DNA of 64,000 bases, taken from Govania unica (lineage in GTDB: Bacteria; Pseudomonadota; Alphaproteobacteria; Sphingomonadales; Govanellaceae). Positions 37,345-46,055 of the stretch are shown here, piece by piece. The notes under the pieces are model-generated. The model ran no database searches and was not told where the DNA came from. It saw nothing but the letters and a program-made list of their open reading frames with translations. Within the stretch, counting starts at the first letter, position 1. Every line of letters begins with the position of its first letter. The stretch spans positions 1 to 64,000 of the forward strand of contig NZ_JANWOI010000003.1 in the NCBI RefSeq assembly GCF_027920805.1. The letters are read 5' to 3'. Position numbers and translations under genes: made by a program.

Positions 37345-38079
37345 ATGAGATCAATGATTGCCGGGATTTTGCTTGGGGCTGTTTTTGCGTTGCCCGCTGG
37401 GGCCGCGCCCTTCACCGTCAGCTCGCCGACGCCGTCGAAGGTGCTCAAGCTGAAACTGCGCAGCGACTATAAGGACACCGACACCAAGGATACGCTGGTG
37501 TTCCCGAAGATCGGACTTGAAGTGCCGCTGATGGAAAATCTGAGCATGACGGTGTCGGGCAATTTCCGAAACGTGGACCGCGTCGGTGGGGAGGAGCATT
37601 ATGGGTTCGGTGACGTGGAAATCGAAGGCAAATGGCAGTTTCTCGATGCCAAGGATAACAGCTTGGGTGTGGCCATGGGCATCAATCCCGAACTGACGCT
37701 GGCCACGGGAAATGATCGCAAGGGGCTTGGGACTGGGAATACGGAAATTTATCTGCCGCTGGTGATGTCGAAAAAAGTCGGTCCCTGGGAGTTCGGTGGT
37801 GAGATCGGCTATCATCATATGTTCGAGCAGCATGAGGATGAAATGACCTATGGCGTGCTGGTCATGCGTCGGGTCGCGCCGGACTTGCGGCTTGGCGCGG
37901 AACTTGTGGTCGATGCGCCGCCGTCGCATTTTAGCGACTATGATCTGACGATGAATGGCGGGTTTAAATGGGCGCTCAGTTCGAAGGTGGAACTGCATGG
38001 TCTGGTGGGGCATAGCCTGCGCACGGTGGACGGGAATGACGTGCTGAAGGTTAAGGTTGGACTTGACTGGAAGTTCTAG
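37345..38079 (+). CDS. Outer-membrane beta-barrel protein of unknown role
   Basis: A 244-residue protein with a signal peptide (cut near AGAAPF, residue 20). The rest consists of alternating amphipathic strands, for example VLKLKLRSDYKD, LSMTVSGNFRNVD, WEFGGEIGYHHMF, and ends in KVKVGLDWKF, whose terminal Phe is the usual signal for the BAM machine. This fits an 8- to 12-stranded barrel, like the phenol-degradation/MetA or transporter-like DUF families. Start at 37345 has AAAAGGGA ten bases before it. Alone between the polymerase and a repeat cluster. Confidence 0.7.
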   Translation: MRSMIAGILLGAVFALPAGAAPFTVSSPTPSKVLKLKLRSDYKDTDTKDTLVFPKIGLEVPLMENLSMTVSGNFRNVDRVGGEEHYGFGDVEIEGKWQFLDAKDNSLGVAMGINPELTLATGNDRKGLGTGNTEIYLPLVMSKKVGPWEFGGEIGYHHMFEQHEDEMTYGVLVMRRVAPDLRLGAELVVDAPPSHFSDYDLTMNGGFKWALSSKVELHGLVGHSLRTVDGNDVLKVKVGLDWKF

Positions 38080-38123
38080 ATCTTGCCGGGGTGGGCTTGT
38101 CGGTTTTATGGGCCCGCATCCAT

Positions 38124-38408
38124 CCGTCATTGCGAGGCGCAGGCCGAAGCAATCCAGTCTTCTCGCCGCCAAAAGAGTCTGGATCGCCACGCCGCTTACG
38201 CGGCTCGCGATGACGGTTGATATCGGCAGGCTATCTGGCTGCAATTTTGCCGGCGGAAATATGGATTACCGGGTCAAGCCCGGTAATGACAGCATCTCAC
38301 GCTACGTCCGGCGTCTTTACCAAAACCTCATTGTCATTACCGGGCTTGACCCGGTAATCCATGTGGCAGCGAGACTGGATTGCTTCGGCCTGCGCCTCGC
38401 AATGACGG
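38124..38408. repeat. Nested perfect inverted repeats (37 bp and 31 bp arms)
   Basis: A 37-bp sequence at 38124-38160 is repeated in perfect inverted form at 38372-38408. Inside, a 31-bp sequence at 38261-38291 is repeated inverted at 38332-38362. Both families (CGTCATTGCGAGGCG... and ATTACCGGGTCAAGCCCGG...) are dispersed REP-like elements; further copies are at 35718-35790 and 39534-39560. The whole gap 38080-38515 has no gene. Confidence 0.9.
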
Positions 38409-38515
38409 TGGGGGGGCCGCCGTCGCCTTGGCCATTTGCATGGGGCGGCGGCGGGAGAGAAGTGTCCTGGCGATGTGGGTGTTTGTGCTGGTGAGCTTGT
38501 TCAACAAGTCTCACG

Positions 38516-39433
38516 CTATTCGTTGCTTTTGTTCTGCGGCGCGCTGTTGAGTTCGCGGGATCTTTCAATGGCGAGCCTTATGGTTTCATCCATAAGGGGT
38601 TGCAATCCGGAGTCTGGATTCATCAACTTTTGAAGTCCAGCAAAAGTGGTGCCATTGGGGCTCGTCACTTGCTCCCGCAATTGGGTTGACCAGAGATTAT
38701 TGGCATTATCCACACCGCCACTTTCTTCGATCTTTTTCGACAACAGCATAATTGAGCCGATGACTGTTTTATTCGCGAGCTGCATGGCGGTGTCGGGTTC
38801 TAAGCCGTTCTTCAAACCCGTCTGGTAGATGCATTCCAGATAATGATAGATAAAAGCCGGGCCGCTGCCTGAAATGCCGGTGACAATATTCATCTGGTCT
38901 TCTTTTTCTTTATCAAACCAGAGGACGTCACCTAAGCCGGACATTAATGAGGTGCACAGATTTTGGTGTTCCATGTTCGCAACTTCGTTGGCGATCATGC
39001 CTGAAATGCCGTGGCCGATTGCGCCGGGCGTATTCGGCATGCAACGGATAATTGGCACATCGGTGCCATAAATATTTTCAAAATAACTGAGGCTTTTCCC
39101 GGCGGCGATGGATAGAAAAATGGACTTGTTATGGGCGAATTTTATGTATTGAGGGGCCACTATGTCCATGTTCTGGGGCTTGACGGCGAGGACGATGGCG
39201 CTTGCGTTGTCATCCATATTTTTAGGGTCAGTCATGAAATGTGAGGAAGGAATTCCCGAAAAATCCATGTATTCCATTTCGGGGTGAGGGGTCACAATGC
39301 GAATGGCTTGGCTATCGACCCCGTTCTTCAGCCAACCACGCAGCATGGATTTTCCCATGTTGCCGAGGCCGACGAGAACCAATGGCTTTTTTTTACTAAT
39401 TTTTGTAGTCAGTAGCTCTTTAAAGCTGTGCAT
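38516..39433 (-). CDS. Pyrroline-5-carboxylate reductase-like protein, foreign composition
   Basis: A 305-residue ProC-family protein: VLVGLGNMGKSMLRGWL (NADP-binding), IVLAVKPQNMD, RCMPNTPGAIGHGISGM and GISGSGPAFIYHYLECI (substrate site), and TSPNGTTFAGLQKLM at the C-terminus. ProC makes proline from pyrroline-5-carboxylate. Codon use is much richer in A and T than in its neighbours and the protein is rich in Lys, Asn and Ile. It is flanked by copies of the same dispersed repeat (38382-38408 and 39534-39560). I read this as a transferred gene, not necessarily the housekeeping proC. Confidence 0.85.
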   Translation of the reverse strand: MHSFKELLTTKISKKKPLVLVGLGNMGKSMLRGWLKNGVDSQAIRIVTPHPEMEYMDFSGIPSSHFMTDPKNMDDNASAIVLAVKPQNMDIVAPQYIKFAHNKSIFLSIAAGKSLSYFENIYGTDVPIIRCMPNTPGAIGHGISGMIANEVANMEHQNLCTSLMSGLGDVLWFDKEKEDQMNIVTGISGSGPAFIYHYLECIYQTGLKNGLEPDTAMQLANKTVIGSIMLLSKKIEESGGVDNANNLWSTQLREQVTSPNGTTFAGLQKLMNPDSGLQPLMDETIRLAIERSRELNSAPQNKSNE

Positions 39434-39533
39434 CTTTAGTTCCTCTCAATGAGCATTAGCAGCGCTAGTGCAGGCGTCCACTCCTGCAAAACGTTTTAAA
39501 TGGCTAGCTGTGATCGGGGTTGAGCGGGCGAGG

Positions 39534-39560
39534 GCTTCGGCCTGTGCCTCGCAATGACGG
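39534..39560 (+). repeat. Dispersed repeat copy behind the ProC-like gene
   Basis: 27 bases GCTTCGGCCTG(T)GCCTCGCAATGACGG match 38382-38408 with one difference and in the same orientation. The two copies bracket the ProC-like gene. Confidence 0.85.
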
Positions 39561-39569
39561 AGGTGGCGG

Positions 39570-40916
39570 TTACCAGCGGAGATCTATGCGCAGGCCGCCG
39601 AGGGTGGAGCGGCCTAGGGTGATGGTGCCGCCGGTGGCTTCTACGAGGTCGCGGGCGATGGCGAGGCCGAGGCCGTGGCCGCTGTGGCCGGTTTCGTCGA
39701 GACGGCCGCCGCGGGATAATGCTTCGGCAGCGCGGGCGGCGGTGATGCCGGGGCCGTCGTCTTCGATGATGAGGCTGATTTTTCCGGCCTTGGCATGACC
39801 GCTTATGGCGATGCGGCGGCGGGCGAATTTTACGGCGTTTTCCAGGAGGGGGCCGAGAATTTCATTGAGATCCTCGGGCGCGATGCTGAGCCTTAGGGCG
39901 GGGTCGAGATCGAGGGTGTAATCTAGGCGCATGCCTTTTTCCGTGCGTTCGAGCACGGTGATGAGGCGTTGGCAGATGTCGCGCGGGACGGCGTCCGTGG
40001 TGGGCATATGGTTGCGGCTGGCGGCGGCGCGGGCGCGGGCGAGTTCAGTTTCGACGGCGGCTGTGGCGGCGGCAATGGCGCGTTCCATTCCGAACGCCAG
40101 GTGGTTGTTTGGAGCGTGATGGTCGCGGATCAGGCGGGTTTGCGCGGCGAGGGCGGCAAGGGGGGTTTTCATGCCGTGGGCGAGATCAGCGGCGCGTTGA
40201 CGGGCGCGTTTGAGATCGGCCTCGCGGGCATCGGCGAGATCGTTGATGGCAGCGATCAGCGGTTCGACTTCCTGGGGATAGCGCGCATTGAGCCTTCGTG
40301 CCGGGTTGCGTTTAAGATCGCTGAGTTCGCTGCGCAAATGTCCGAGCGGACGCAGGCCAAGCTGGACCTGCATGAAGGCCGCACCGGACAGCACAAGCCA
40401 TAGCAGCGCGAGGAAATAGGCCAGCTCCCGTCCGAACTGATCGCGTGCGATTTGCAGGCTGTGTTGGTCCTGGGCCACTTGCAGCAGGATATCATGCACG
40501 TCCTTGGTGGGACGGATGATGCGTTCGAGCACGAACACATGCTGGGAGAAGGGGCCGATGACTTTGCGGGTCTGCCAGTCGGAGGTGGCGGCCGAGGGGG
40601 ACGACGGCAGGACGGCGTCCCAGAGCGAGCGCGAGCGGCGGGTTTCGGTTTTGGTCGTTACCTGCCAGTAAAGTCCGCTCGCCGGGGTTTCAAAACGCGA
40701 ATCCTGCGGTTTTCTCAGCAGGGTGAAGGTGCCCTGCGGGTCGACCACGAGGCCTGCGAGCAATTGCGTTGCCTGACGTCTGAGGTCTTCTTCGACGCGG
40801 CGTTCGATATGCCGTTCAAAGAGCCAGGTCATGACGCCCCAGGCCACCGCAAGGGCGGCGAAAATCGCAATGGCGCCGCCGATCAGAAGCCTGAGGCGCA
40901 GCGAGCGGAAATTCAT
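39570..40916 (-). CDS. PhoQ-like sensor histidine kinase
   Basis: A 448-residue membrane kinase with TM segments at about 8-30 and 165-185, a periplasmic sensor between, a HAMP-like link, DLAHGMKTPLAALAAQTRLI with the phospho-His, and the HATPase domain with ILGPLLENAVKFARR (N box), LIIEDDGPGI (G1) and GHGLGLAIARDLVEATGG (G2). The HxMKTP variant resembles PhoQ. Its start overlaps the response regulator stop by 4 bp. The signal may be a cation or membrane stress, by analogy only. Confidence 0.9.
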   Translation of the reverse strand: MNFRSLRLRLLIGGAIAIFAALAVAWGVMTWLFERHIERRVEEDLRRQATQLLAGLVVDPQGTFTLLRKPQDSRFETPASGLYWQVTTKTETRRSRSLWDAVLPSSPSAATSDWQTRKVIGPFSQHVFVLERIIRPTKDVHDILLQVAQDQHSLQIARDQFGRELAYFLALLWLVLSGAAFMQVQLGLRPLGHLRSELSDLKRNPARRLNARYPQEVEPLIAAINDLADAREADLKRARQRAADLAHGMKTPLAALAAQTRLIRDHHAPNNHLAFGMERAIAAATAAVETELARARAAASRNHMPTTDAVPRDICQRLITVLERTEKGMRLDYTLDLDPALRLSIAPEDLNEILGPLLENAVKFARRRIAISGHAKAGKISLIIEDDGPGITAARAAEALSRGGRLDETGHSGHGLGLAIARDLVEATGGTITLGRSTLGGLRIDLRW

Positions 40917-41578
40917 GCGCCGCCGTCCGTCAGGAGATAGCCGAAGCCGCGCCGGGTCTCGATCCAGCCGGTGCCGATCTTGCGGCGGAGACGCAGGATC
41001 AGGGCTTCGATGGCGTTGGTGTCGCCGGGTTCATCGGCGCCGTAAAGATGCTCGGCGATTTCGCCTGCGGGCACCGCACGGCCGCGTTGATGGGCCAGGT
41101 AATTCAACAGGCGGAATTCAAGCTGCGACAGCGCGAGCGGCAGGCCATCGAGGGCGGCGGTCATATGGCGGGTGTCGATATGCAGCTTGCCGATGCTGAG
41201 GACCGGTGTGGCGTGGCCGGCGGTGCGCCGCACCAGGGCTTTGACGCGGGTGATGAGTTCGGCCATTTCAAAGGGCTTGGCGAGATAGTCGTCGGCTCCG
41301 GCCTCGATGCCTTCGACTTTTTCGGTCCAGTCGCCACGGGCTGACAGAATAAGCACCGGCAGGCTGCGGGCGCTGCTGCGCCAGCGTTTGAGGACGGTGA
41401 GGCCATCGAGACGCGGCAGGCCGAGATCGAGGATGGCCACATCGTAATTTTCAACATCGCCCTGAAACCAGGCCTCGTCACCATTGTCGACGAGGTCGAC
41501 GACAAATCCGGCGGTCTCTAAAGCGCGGCTCACATCGGGGCCAACATCCGGATCATCTTCGACCACCAAAGCCCGCAT
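40913..41578 (-). CDS. OmpR/PhoP-family response regulator
   Basis: A 221-residue regulator. The receiver domain has LVVEDDPDVG (acidic pocket), VAILDLGLPRLDGL (phospho-Asp) and DYLAKPFEMAELI (Lys). The C-terminal winged helix runs from LSIGKLHIDTRH to the end with LEFRLLNYLAHQRGRAV and DTNAIEALILRLRRKI. Its ATG shares one base with the PepSY stop (TAATG), and its end overlaps the kinase gene by 4 bp, so pepSY, regulator and kinase form one operon. Confidence 0.93.
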   Translation of the reverse strand: MRALVVEDDPDVGPDVSRALETAGFVVDLVDNGDEAWFQGDVENYDVAILDLGLPRLDGLTVLKRWRSSARSLPVLILSARGDWTEKVEGIEAGADDYLAKPFEMAELITRVKALVRRTAGHATPVLSIGKLHIDTRHMTAALDGLPLALSQLEFRLLNYLAHQRGRAVPAGEIAEHLYGADEPGDTNAIEALILRLRRKIGTGWIETRRGFGYLLTDGGA

Positions 41579-41889
41579 TACTCATCCTCTATGGCAATAA
41601 ACGCGCCGGTGCGCGCGTCGAGGTAAAGTTCGCGCAGGCGGCCTGAGGGCGTCAAGATCTTGATTTCGTAATACAACCGTTTTTTCTTGCTCTCAAGTTC
41701 AAGCTTCACGACTTCGCCCGGGACGTGCCGCGCTGTGATGTCAAGAATGCGGGTGAGCGGCAGGACTTCGCCCCGCAACAAGGCGCTGCGTGCGAGGTCC
41801 TGATCTTCCTTTGAGCCGCCCATGGAGGTTCCGGGGGCGGCAGCCAGGGTCATGAGCGCCAAAAGGCCGATCAAAAAATGCTTTTTCAT
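41578..41889 (-). CDS. Exported PepSY domain protein
   Basis: About 103 residues from the ATG at 41889 (the frame is open to 41982). A signal peptide (KKHFLIGLLALMTLAAAPG) is followed by a single PepSY domain: GEVLPLTRILDITARHVPGEVVKLELESKK, then YYEIKILTPSGRLRELYLDARTGAFI in pattern (split). PepSY proteins bind or inhibit periplasmic partners and often travel with PhoPQ-like systems. First gene of the two-component operon and divergent from a second PepSY gene. Confidence 0.85.
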   Translation of the reverse strand: MKKHFLIGLLALMTLAAAPGTSMGGSKEDQDLARSALLRGEVLPLTRILDITARHVPGEVVKLELESKKKRLYYEIKILTPSGRLRELYLDARTGAFIAIEDE

Positions 41890-41912
41890 GGACCAAACAT
41901 AGCGCTCCCTTC

Positions 41913-41951
41913 CTGACAGCGGGCTGACGGCGGGGATGGTCCTGCTGTCAG
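41913..41951. promoter_or_regulatory. Inverted repeat in the divergent PepSY promoter region
   Basis: CTGACAGC (41913-41920) and GCTGTCAG (41944-41951) form a perfect inverted repeat, with a further direct TGACGGC between them. It lies between two divergent PepSY genes, where the response regulator of this operon could bind and control both sides. Confidence 0.45.
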
Positions 41952-42025
41952 CTTGGCCCGGGTAAGTTGCCGTCACGATCACGCTGTGACGATGATAGGA
42001 TCGTAACAGCTCATGGAGATGACGG

Positions 42026-42340
42026 ATGATGAAATCGACAAAAGGTCTGGTTGTTTTGATGCTTGCTGGTGTGGCGGTTGGATCGGGGGCTTTCGCCGGG
42101 CAGGCTCAGGATGGGCGCGTGAAAATCGGTTATGAAGTTCCGGCCGAAGCCCAGGCCACCAAGACGCTGAGCCTCAGCGACCTTGAAGCGCGGGTGCGGG
42201 CACAGGGCGTGCAGATCAAGGAACTGAAGGTCAAGGGACTTATTCTGGAAGTCGAAGGCTATAACAAGGATGGCCGCAAGGTGAAATTGCTGCTGGATCG
42301 TCGTAGCGGCGATGTGCTTGCCCGCAAGCTCGACGATTAA
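42026..42340 (+). CDS. Exported PepSY domain protein (second copy)
   Basis: A 104-residue protein with a signal peptide (LVVLMLAGVAVGSGAFAG) and one PepSY domain: LSLSDLEARVRAQGVQIKELKVKG, LEVEGYNKDGRKVKLLLDRRSGDVLAR. It is divergent from the pepSY-regulator-kinase operon and ends by 4-bp overlap with a convergent pseudouridine synthase gene. It probably belongs to the same regulon. Confidence 0.85.
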   Translation: MMKSTKGLVVLMLAGVAVGSGAFAGQAQDGRVKIGYEVPAEAQATKTLSLSDLEARVRAQGVQIKELKVKGLILEVEGYNKDGRKVKLLLDRRSGDVLARKLDD

Positions 42341-43089
42341 TCGTCGAGGCCGAGATCGGCGGTGTCATCGATGAGCGACTGGCCGGGCGGCGGGAGGATA
42401 GGCTCCACGTCCGGCCCGAAGCCGCAGGCGCTGAGCGCCTTTTGCATATGCGCGGGCGGCGCGGCCAGGCACAGGATGGGGTCGCGGTTCGGATAGAGCG
42501 GCACGCGCACGGCACGGGCGAGCAGATGCATGGGTTCGTCATCGGCGCCGGGCGTTGCGGCATAGACGGGATCACCCAGAATCGGGCAGCCCATGGAGGC
42601 GCAATGGACGCGCAACTGATGGGTGCGCCCGGTGCGCGGGTAAAGTTCAAGCCAGGTGAGGTCGCCGGAGCGGCCACGCACGCGGTAATCGGTGATGGCC
42701 ACCTGACCATCTTTATGCGGGGTCATGCGCCAGCCGGATTTTTGCGTTTGCTTCAGAAGCGGCAGGTCGATGCGGCCTTCTTCGGCCGGGGGCTCGCCGG
42801 TGACGATGGCCCAATAGGTTTTCTCGATCCGTCCCTGCATGAAGAGTTTGCCGAGCTTGCGCAAGGCCTTGCGGTGGCGCCCGAGGATCAGGCAGCCGCT
42901 GGTGTCGCGGTCGAGGCGGTGGGCCAGTGACGGATTGCGCGGCAGGCCGAAGGTCAGCTCGCCGAAATAATCCTCAAGCGATGCGCCCCCGCGCGGCCCC
43001 GCATGCACCGGCAAACCGGCCGGTTTGTCGATGATGAGCATGAGGCCATCCCGGTAGATGAGACGGGATTCGAGGTCGAGGCTGGACAT
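42337..43089 (-). CDS. RluA-family RNA pseudouridine synthase
   Basis: A 250-residue enzyme without an S4 domain. LIIDKPAGLPVHAGP, AHRLDRDTSGCLILGR with the catalytic Asp in HRLDRDT, EKTYWAIVTGEP, LELYPRTGRTHQLRVHCASMGCPILGDPVY are the RluA motifs in order. It isomerises uridine in rRNA or tRNA; the lack of S4 and the short length suggest an RluA- or TruC-like target. Confidence 0.9.
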   Translation of the reverse strand: MSSLDLESRLIYRDGLMLIIDKPAGLPVHAGPRGGASLEDYFGELTFGLPRNPSLAHRLDRDTSGCLILGRHRKALRKLGKLFMQGRIEKTYWAIVTGEPPAEEGRIDLPLLKQTQKSGWRMTPHKDGQVAITDYRVRGRSGDLTWLELYPRTGRTHQLRVHCASMGCPILGDPVYAATPGADDEPMHLLARAVRVPLYPNRDPILCLAAPPAHMQKALSACGFGPDVEPILPPPGQSLIDDTADLGLDD

Positions 43090-43190
43090 AACTGCGGTTC
43101 CACAACAGGGCAGGCCCGGACAGGCCGGGCATGATTTCCCTCTCTATGTGGCCGAGGCGGGCGGCGAGGTCAATGTTCTAGTTCTGGGGC

Positions 43191-43820
43191 CTAGTTTTGG
43201 CCGTGCATGCTGCGCATCATGGCGCCCATGTCCTGAGCATTCATGACCTTGGTTCCGGCGGGCACGTCGAACAGGCTTTGCGGCTGGGTGCCGCGTTTGA
43301 TGTTGCGGGCGTCGTAGCGGATGACTTCCCCGCCCTGGGGCAGTTCGGCCTTGACCAGAATGCCGTCGGGGGTGACCCAGAAGATCCCTTCCGCTTCGCC
43401 GGCGACCTTGTATTTGTCGCTTTGCTCGCCGTTCACAAGCTCGCGGCCGAGTTTGGTGAAGGTGACTTTTCCGCTGTCGGTCTTTTGCGTGGCGAGGGTG
43501 ATGGGGTCATCGACCGCGGTCATGCGCAGGGCCAGGTTCATTTGCGGCATCAGCATGAGAACTTCCTGCTTTCTCAGCAGCATAACCGAATTCTGCCCCA
43601 TGATGGCGAGTTCGCGCCGTTCGAGATTTGGCGCGGCGTGATAGACCTTGCCGCTGCCTTGCCACTGTTTCGAATTATAGGAAACCTCAGCGGAATACTG
43701 GACCGTCGACAGCAGCGGGTTGCTGGCCGCCGAAAGCGTGGTGTTGGCCAATGCGGGGCTGGTGGTCAGCAGGCCGATGGCCAAGGTGGTGATCCGGGCG
43801 GTGATCATCAAGAAACGCAT
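43191..43820 (-). CDS. Exported LolA-like / DUF4412-like protein
   Basis: A 209-residue protein with a signal peptide (cut near ALANTT, residue 26). The rest is beta-rich: VQYSAEVSYNSKQWQGSGKVYHA, RRELAIMGQNSVMLLRKQEVLMLMPQMN, YKVAGEAEGIFWVTPDGILVKAEL, the curved-sheet pattern of LolA/LppX and DUF4412 proteins that carry lipids or act in the periplasm. A GGAG lies six bases before the ATG. Single gene; its partner is not known. Confidence 0.65.
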   Translation of the reverse strand: MRFLMITARITTLAIGLLTTSPALANTTLSAASNPLLSTVQYSAEVSYNSKQWQGSGKVYHAAPNLERRELAIMGQNSVMLLRKQEVLMLMPQMNLALRMTAVDDPITLATQKTDSGKVTFTKLGRELVNGEQSDKYKVAGEAEGIFWVTPDGILVKAELPQGGEVIRYDARNIKRGTQPQSLFDVPAGTKVMNAQDMGAMMRSMHGQN

Positions 43821-43925
43821 GAATGGCTCCGAGCAGGGACATAAGACCCCTCAACCATGCCTTGGAATAGCAAACCGCACAAGGCCGGGTGACCTTGCGG
43901 AGCGATATTCCGGATGGGCCGTTTT

Positions 43926-44579
43926 TTATTTTCCGATCACATCGTCGCCAACGAAGGGATTGCCGCGGCGTTCGTCGCCGAAGGTCGAGAGCGGGCCGTG
44001 GCCCGGCACGAAGGTCACCTCATCGCCGAGCGGCCAGAGCTTTTCGGTGATGGAACGGATCAGGGTAGCATGATCGCCGCGCGGAAAATCGGTGCGGCCG
44101 ATGGAGCCCTTGAACAGCACGTCGCCGACGATGGCGAACTTTGCGGGTGCGTTGTAGAACACCACATGGCCGGGCGTGTGGCCCGGGCAATGGAGCACGT
44201 CGAAGCTGAGATGGCCGACGGTTACGGTGTCGCCGTCCTTGAGCCAGCGGTCGGGGGTGACGTTGCGGGCGCCGGGGAAGCCCCATTTTTCGCCCTGGGT
44301 CACCAGCATGTCGAGCCAGAAGCTTTCTTCGGCCTCGGGCCCTTCGATCGGCAGATTGAGCCGTTCGGCCAGTTCGGCCGCCGATCCCGCATGGTCGATA
44401 TGGCCATGGGTCAGCATGATTTTTTCAAGGGTGATCTTATGTTCCGCCACCTGATCGAGGATGCGGTCAAGATCGCCGCCGGGATCGACCACGGCACCAA
44501 GCATGGTCTCGTCACACCACAGCACGGTGCAGTTCTGCTGAAAGGGCGTCACGGGGACGATGGTCGCCTTCATGGCCAT
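43926..44579 (-). CDS. Metallo-beta-lactamase-fold hydrolase, glyoxalase II-like
   Basis: A 217-residue enzyme: THGHIDHAG (HxHxDH metal site), HCPGHTPGHVVFY, IVGDVLFKGSIGRTD, FVPGHGPLSTFG. The layout is that of YcbL-type glyoxalase II proteins, which hydrolyse thioesters such as lactoylglutathione. AGGAGA stands ten bases before the ATG. Single gene. Confidence 0.9.
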   Translation of the reverse strand: MAMKATIVPVTPFQQNCTVLWCDETMLGAVVDPGGDLDRILDQVAEHKITLEKIMLTHGHIDHAGSAAELAERLNLPIEGPEAEESFWLDMLVTQGEKWGFPGARNVTPDRWLKDGDTVTVGHLSFDVLHCPGHTPGHVVFYNAPAKFAIVGDVLFKGSIGRTDFPRGDHATLIRSITEKLWPLGDEVTFVPGHGPLSTFGDERRGNPFVGDDVIGK

Positions 44580-44670
44580 GGCGGGGCGCTCTCCTGATGA
44601 ACCATATTCCTTGCGGTGTCTCAGGGCGGTGTATCAGGCTTGCGCCCCGGTGGCATCTGTTTTGTGCAGC

Positions 44671-46044
44671 TTAACGGCTGACCCGGAGGTTCGACAGGCT
44701 GTCGCCGATGGCCCGGAAGGCGGCTTGCAGTTCCGCGCCGGTGGGGGAGTCAAAATAATATTCGGGTTGCGTGGCGCAGTCTTTCAAAAGCTTGGAAATC
44801 GTCGCGCCGGGTTTGTTGAAGCCGATGGTGTAGACGATGATATTGTTGTTTTTCATTGATGTGCAGACGGTTGCCAGGCGCTTGTTCAGTTCAGCCTCGG
44901 CGGTTGCGATGACGTTGGAGCCAAGCCGCTTTTCCGACAGATAGCCATAGGCGCTGCGGTTCACACTGTCGGCATACATGGTGTTTTCACCGTCGGTCAT
45001 GAGGATCACGGCCTTGTTCATGCGCGGCGTATTGTAATCGAGCGGCAGATTGTTCGTATTCATGGTGCCGCCCCATTGACCGCGCCACTTGGGGGACAGC
45101 ATGCGCCAGCCCCAGACCGCGCCAAGATTGACATGGGTGGCGCCGACTGCGGACAGACTGTTGATCTTGCTGACCAGACTGGCTTTGTTGTTGGTGAGCG
45201 GCTGCACTTCGGAGGAGCAATAAAGATTGGGGCCGAGCTTGGTGGTGTTGAGCGGGCTCTGATATTTGCCCTTGACGATCCATTTGTTGGCACCGGTGTC
45301 GTTGGGCCAGTAATAGGCCTGGAATTTCTTGGTGGCTGCGGTGTCGTCGGTTGAGTCATAGCCGCCGCTGCGGGCGTCGACGCAGCCGAGCCAGCTTGTG
45401 GGGCCCCAGTCCAGGCTTGCACCATAGGTCGTATCCATCCAGGTCGGATGCGAGGTGCCGATGTTCACGGCCTGGGCGAAGGGCACGATGCCGACCCACA
45501 GTTTGTCATTGCTGCTGTTGGCACCGAACAGGATGTCAAGGAGGTCGTTCGCGGCGGTTTTCAAGGAGGTCAGTGGTGTGCCGGCCATCGATCCCGTGGT
45601 GTCGAGCACGAGCGCGAGTTCAAGACCGCTGACGGCGCGGGTGATTTCGCTTGAGGCGGCGATGTTCATCTGTTTGAAGCCGAACAGCGTCATGAAGGTG
45701 GTCGGGAGAGAGGCCTTGGCGGACAGGCCGATCACCGTGTTGCTGCTGTTGGTGGTGATGGTGACATCGGTGATCTTGGAGCTGAGATAATTCTGAAAAT
45801 TGACATCCAGAAATTTGCGCGCGTCGGTTCTGAGATTGGAGGTGTTGACGGTCGAGGCGGCGGCGAGCCCTGCGGCATCAAGCGCGCTTGAGAGTTTCGA
45901 CTGTACGAGATAGCCACGCCCGGCATCGATCGATATACCGACCGCGCCGACGAGAACGACGATCGACAGGCCAACATAGGCGGCGACAGATCCATCTTTG
46001 GATCGGCGGAGCTTTTGAGCCAGCTGGGTGATTTTTTGGCGCAT
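44671..46044 (-). CDS. TadG-like pilus assembly protein with von Willebrand A domain
   Basis: A 457-residue protein. The N-terminal membrane anchor (about 22-42, VAAYVGLSIVVLVGAVGISIDAGRG) is typical of Tad pseudopilins. A VWA domain follows with the MIDAS motif LVLDTTGSMAGTPL at about 139-152 and AVILMTDGENTMY near 345. These proteins are exported by the Tad system and may act at the pilus tip. It is the last of three tad genes on this strand; the Flp pilin and the ATPase genes are not in the window. Confidence 0.88.
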   Translation of the reverse strand: MRQKITQLAQKLRRSKDGSVAAYVGLSIVVLVGAVGISIDAGRGYLVQSKLSSALDAAGLAAASTVNTSNLRTDARKFLDVNFQNYLSSKITDVTITTNSSNTVIGLSAKASLPTTFMTLFGFKQMNIAASSEITRAVSGLELALVLDTTGSMAGTPLTSLKTAANDLLDILFGANSSNDKLWVGIVPFAQAVNIGTSHPTWMDTTYGASLDWGPTSWLGCVDARSGGYDSTDDTAATKKFQAYYWPNDTGANKWIVKGKYQSPLNTTKLGPNLYCSSEVQPLTNNKASLVSKINSLSAVGATHVNLGAVWGWRMLSPKWRGQWGGTMNTNNLPLDYNTPRMNKAVILMTDGENTMYADSVNRSAYGYLSEKRLGSNVIATAEAELNKRLATVCTSMKNNNIIVYTIGFNKPGATISKLLKDCATQPEYYFDSPTGAELQAAFRAIGDSLSNLRVSR

Positions 46045-46055
46045 GATGTTTTCTC

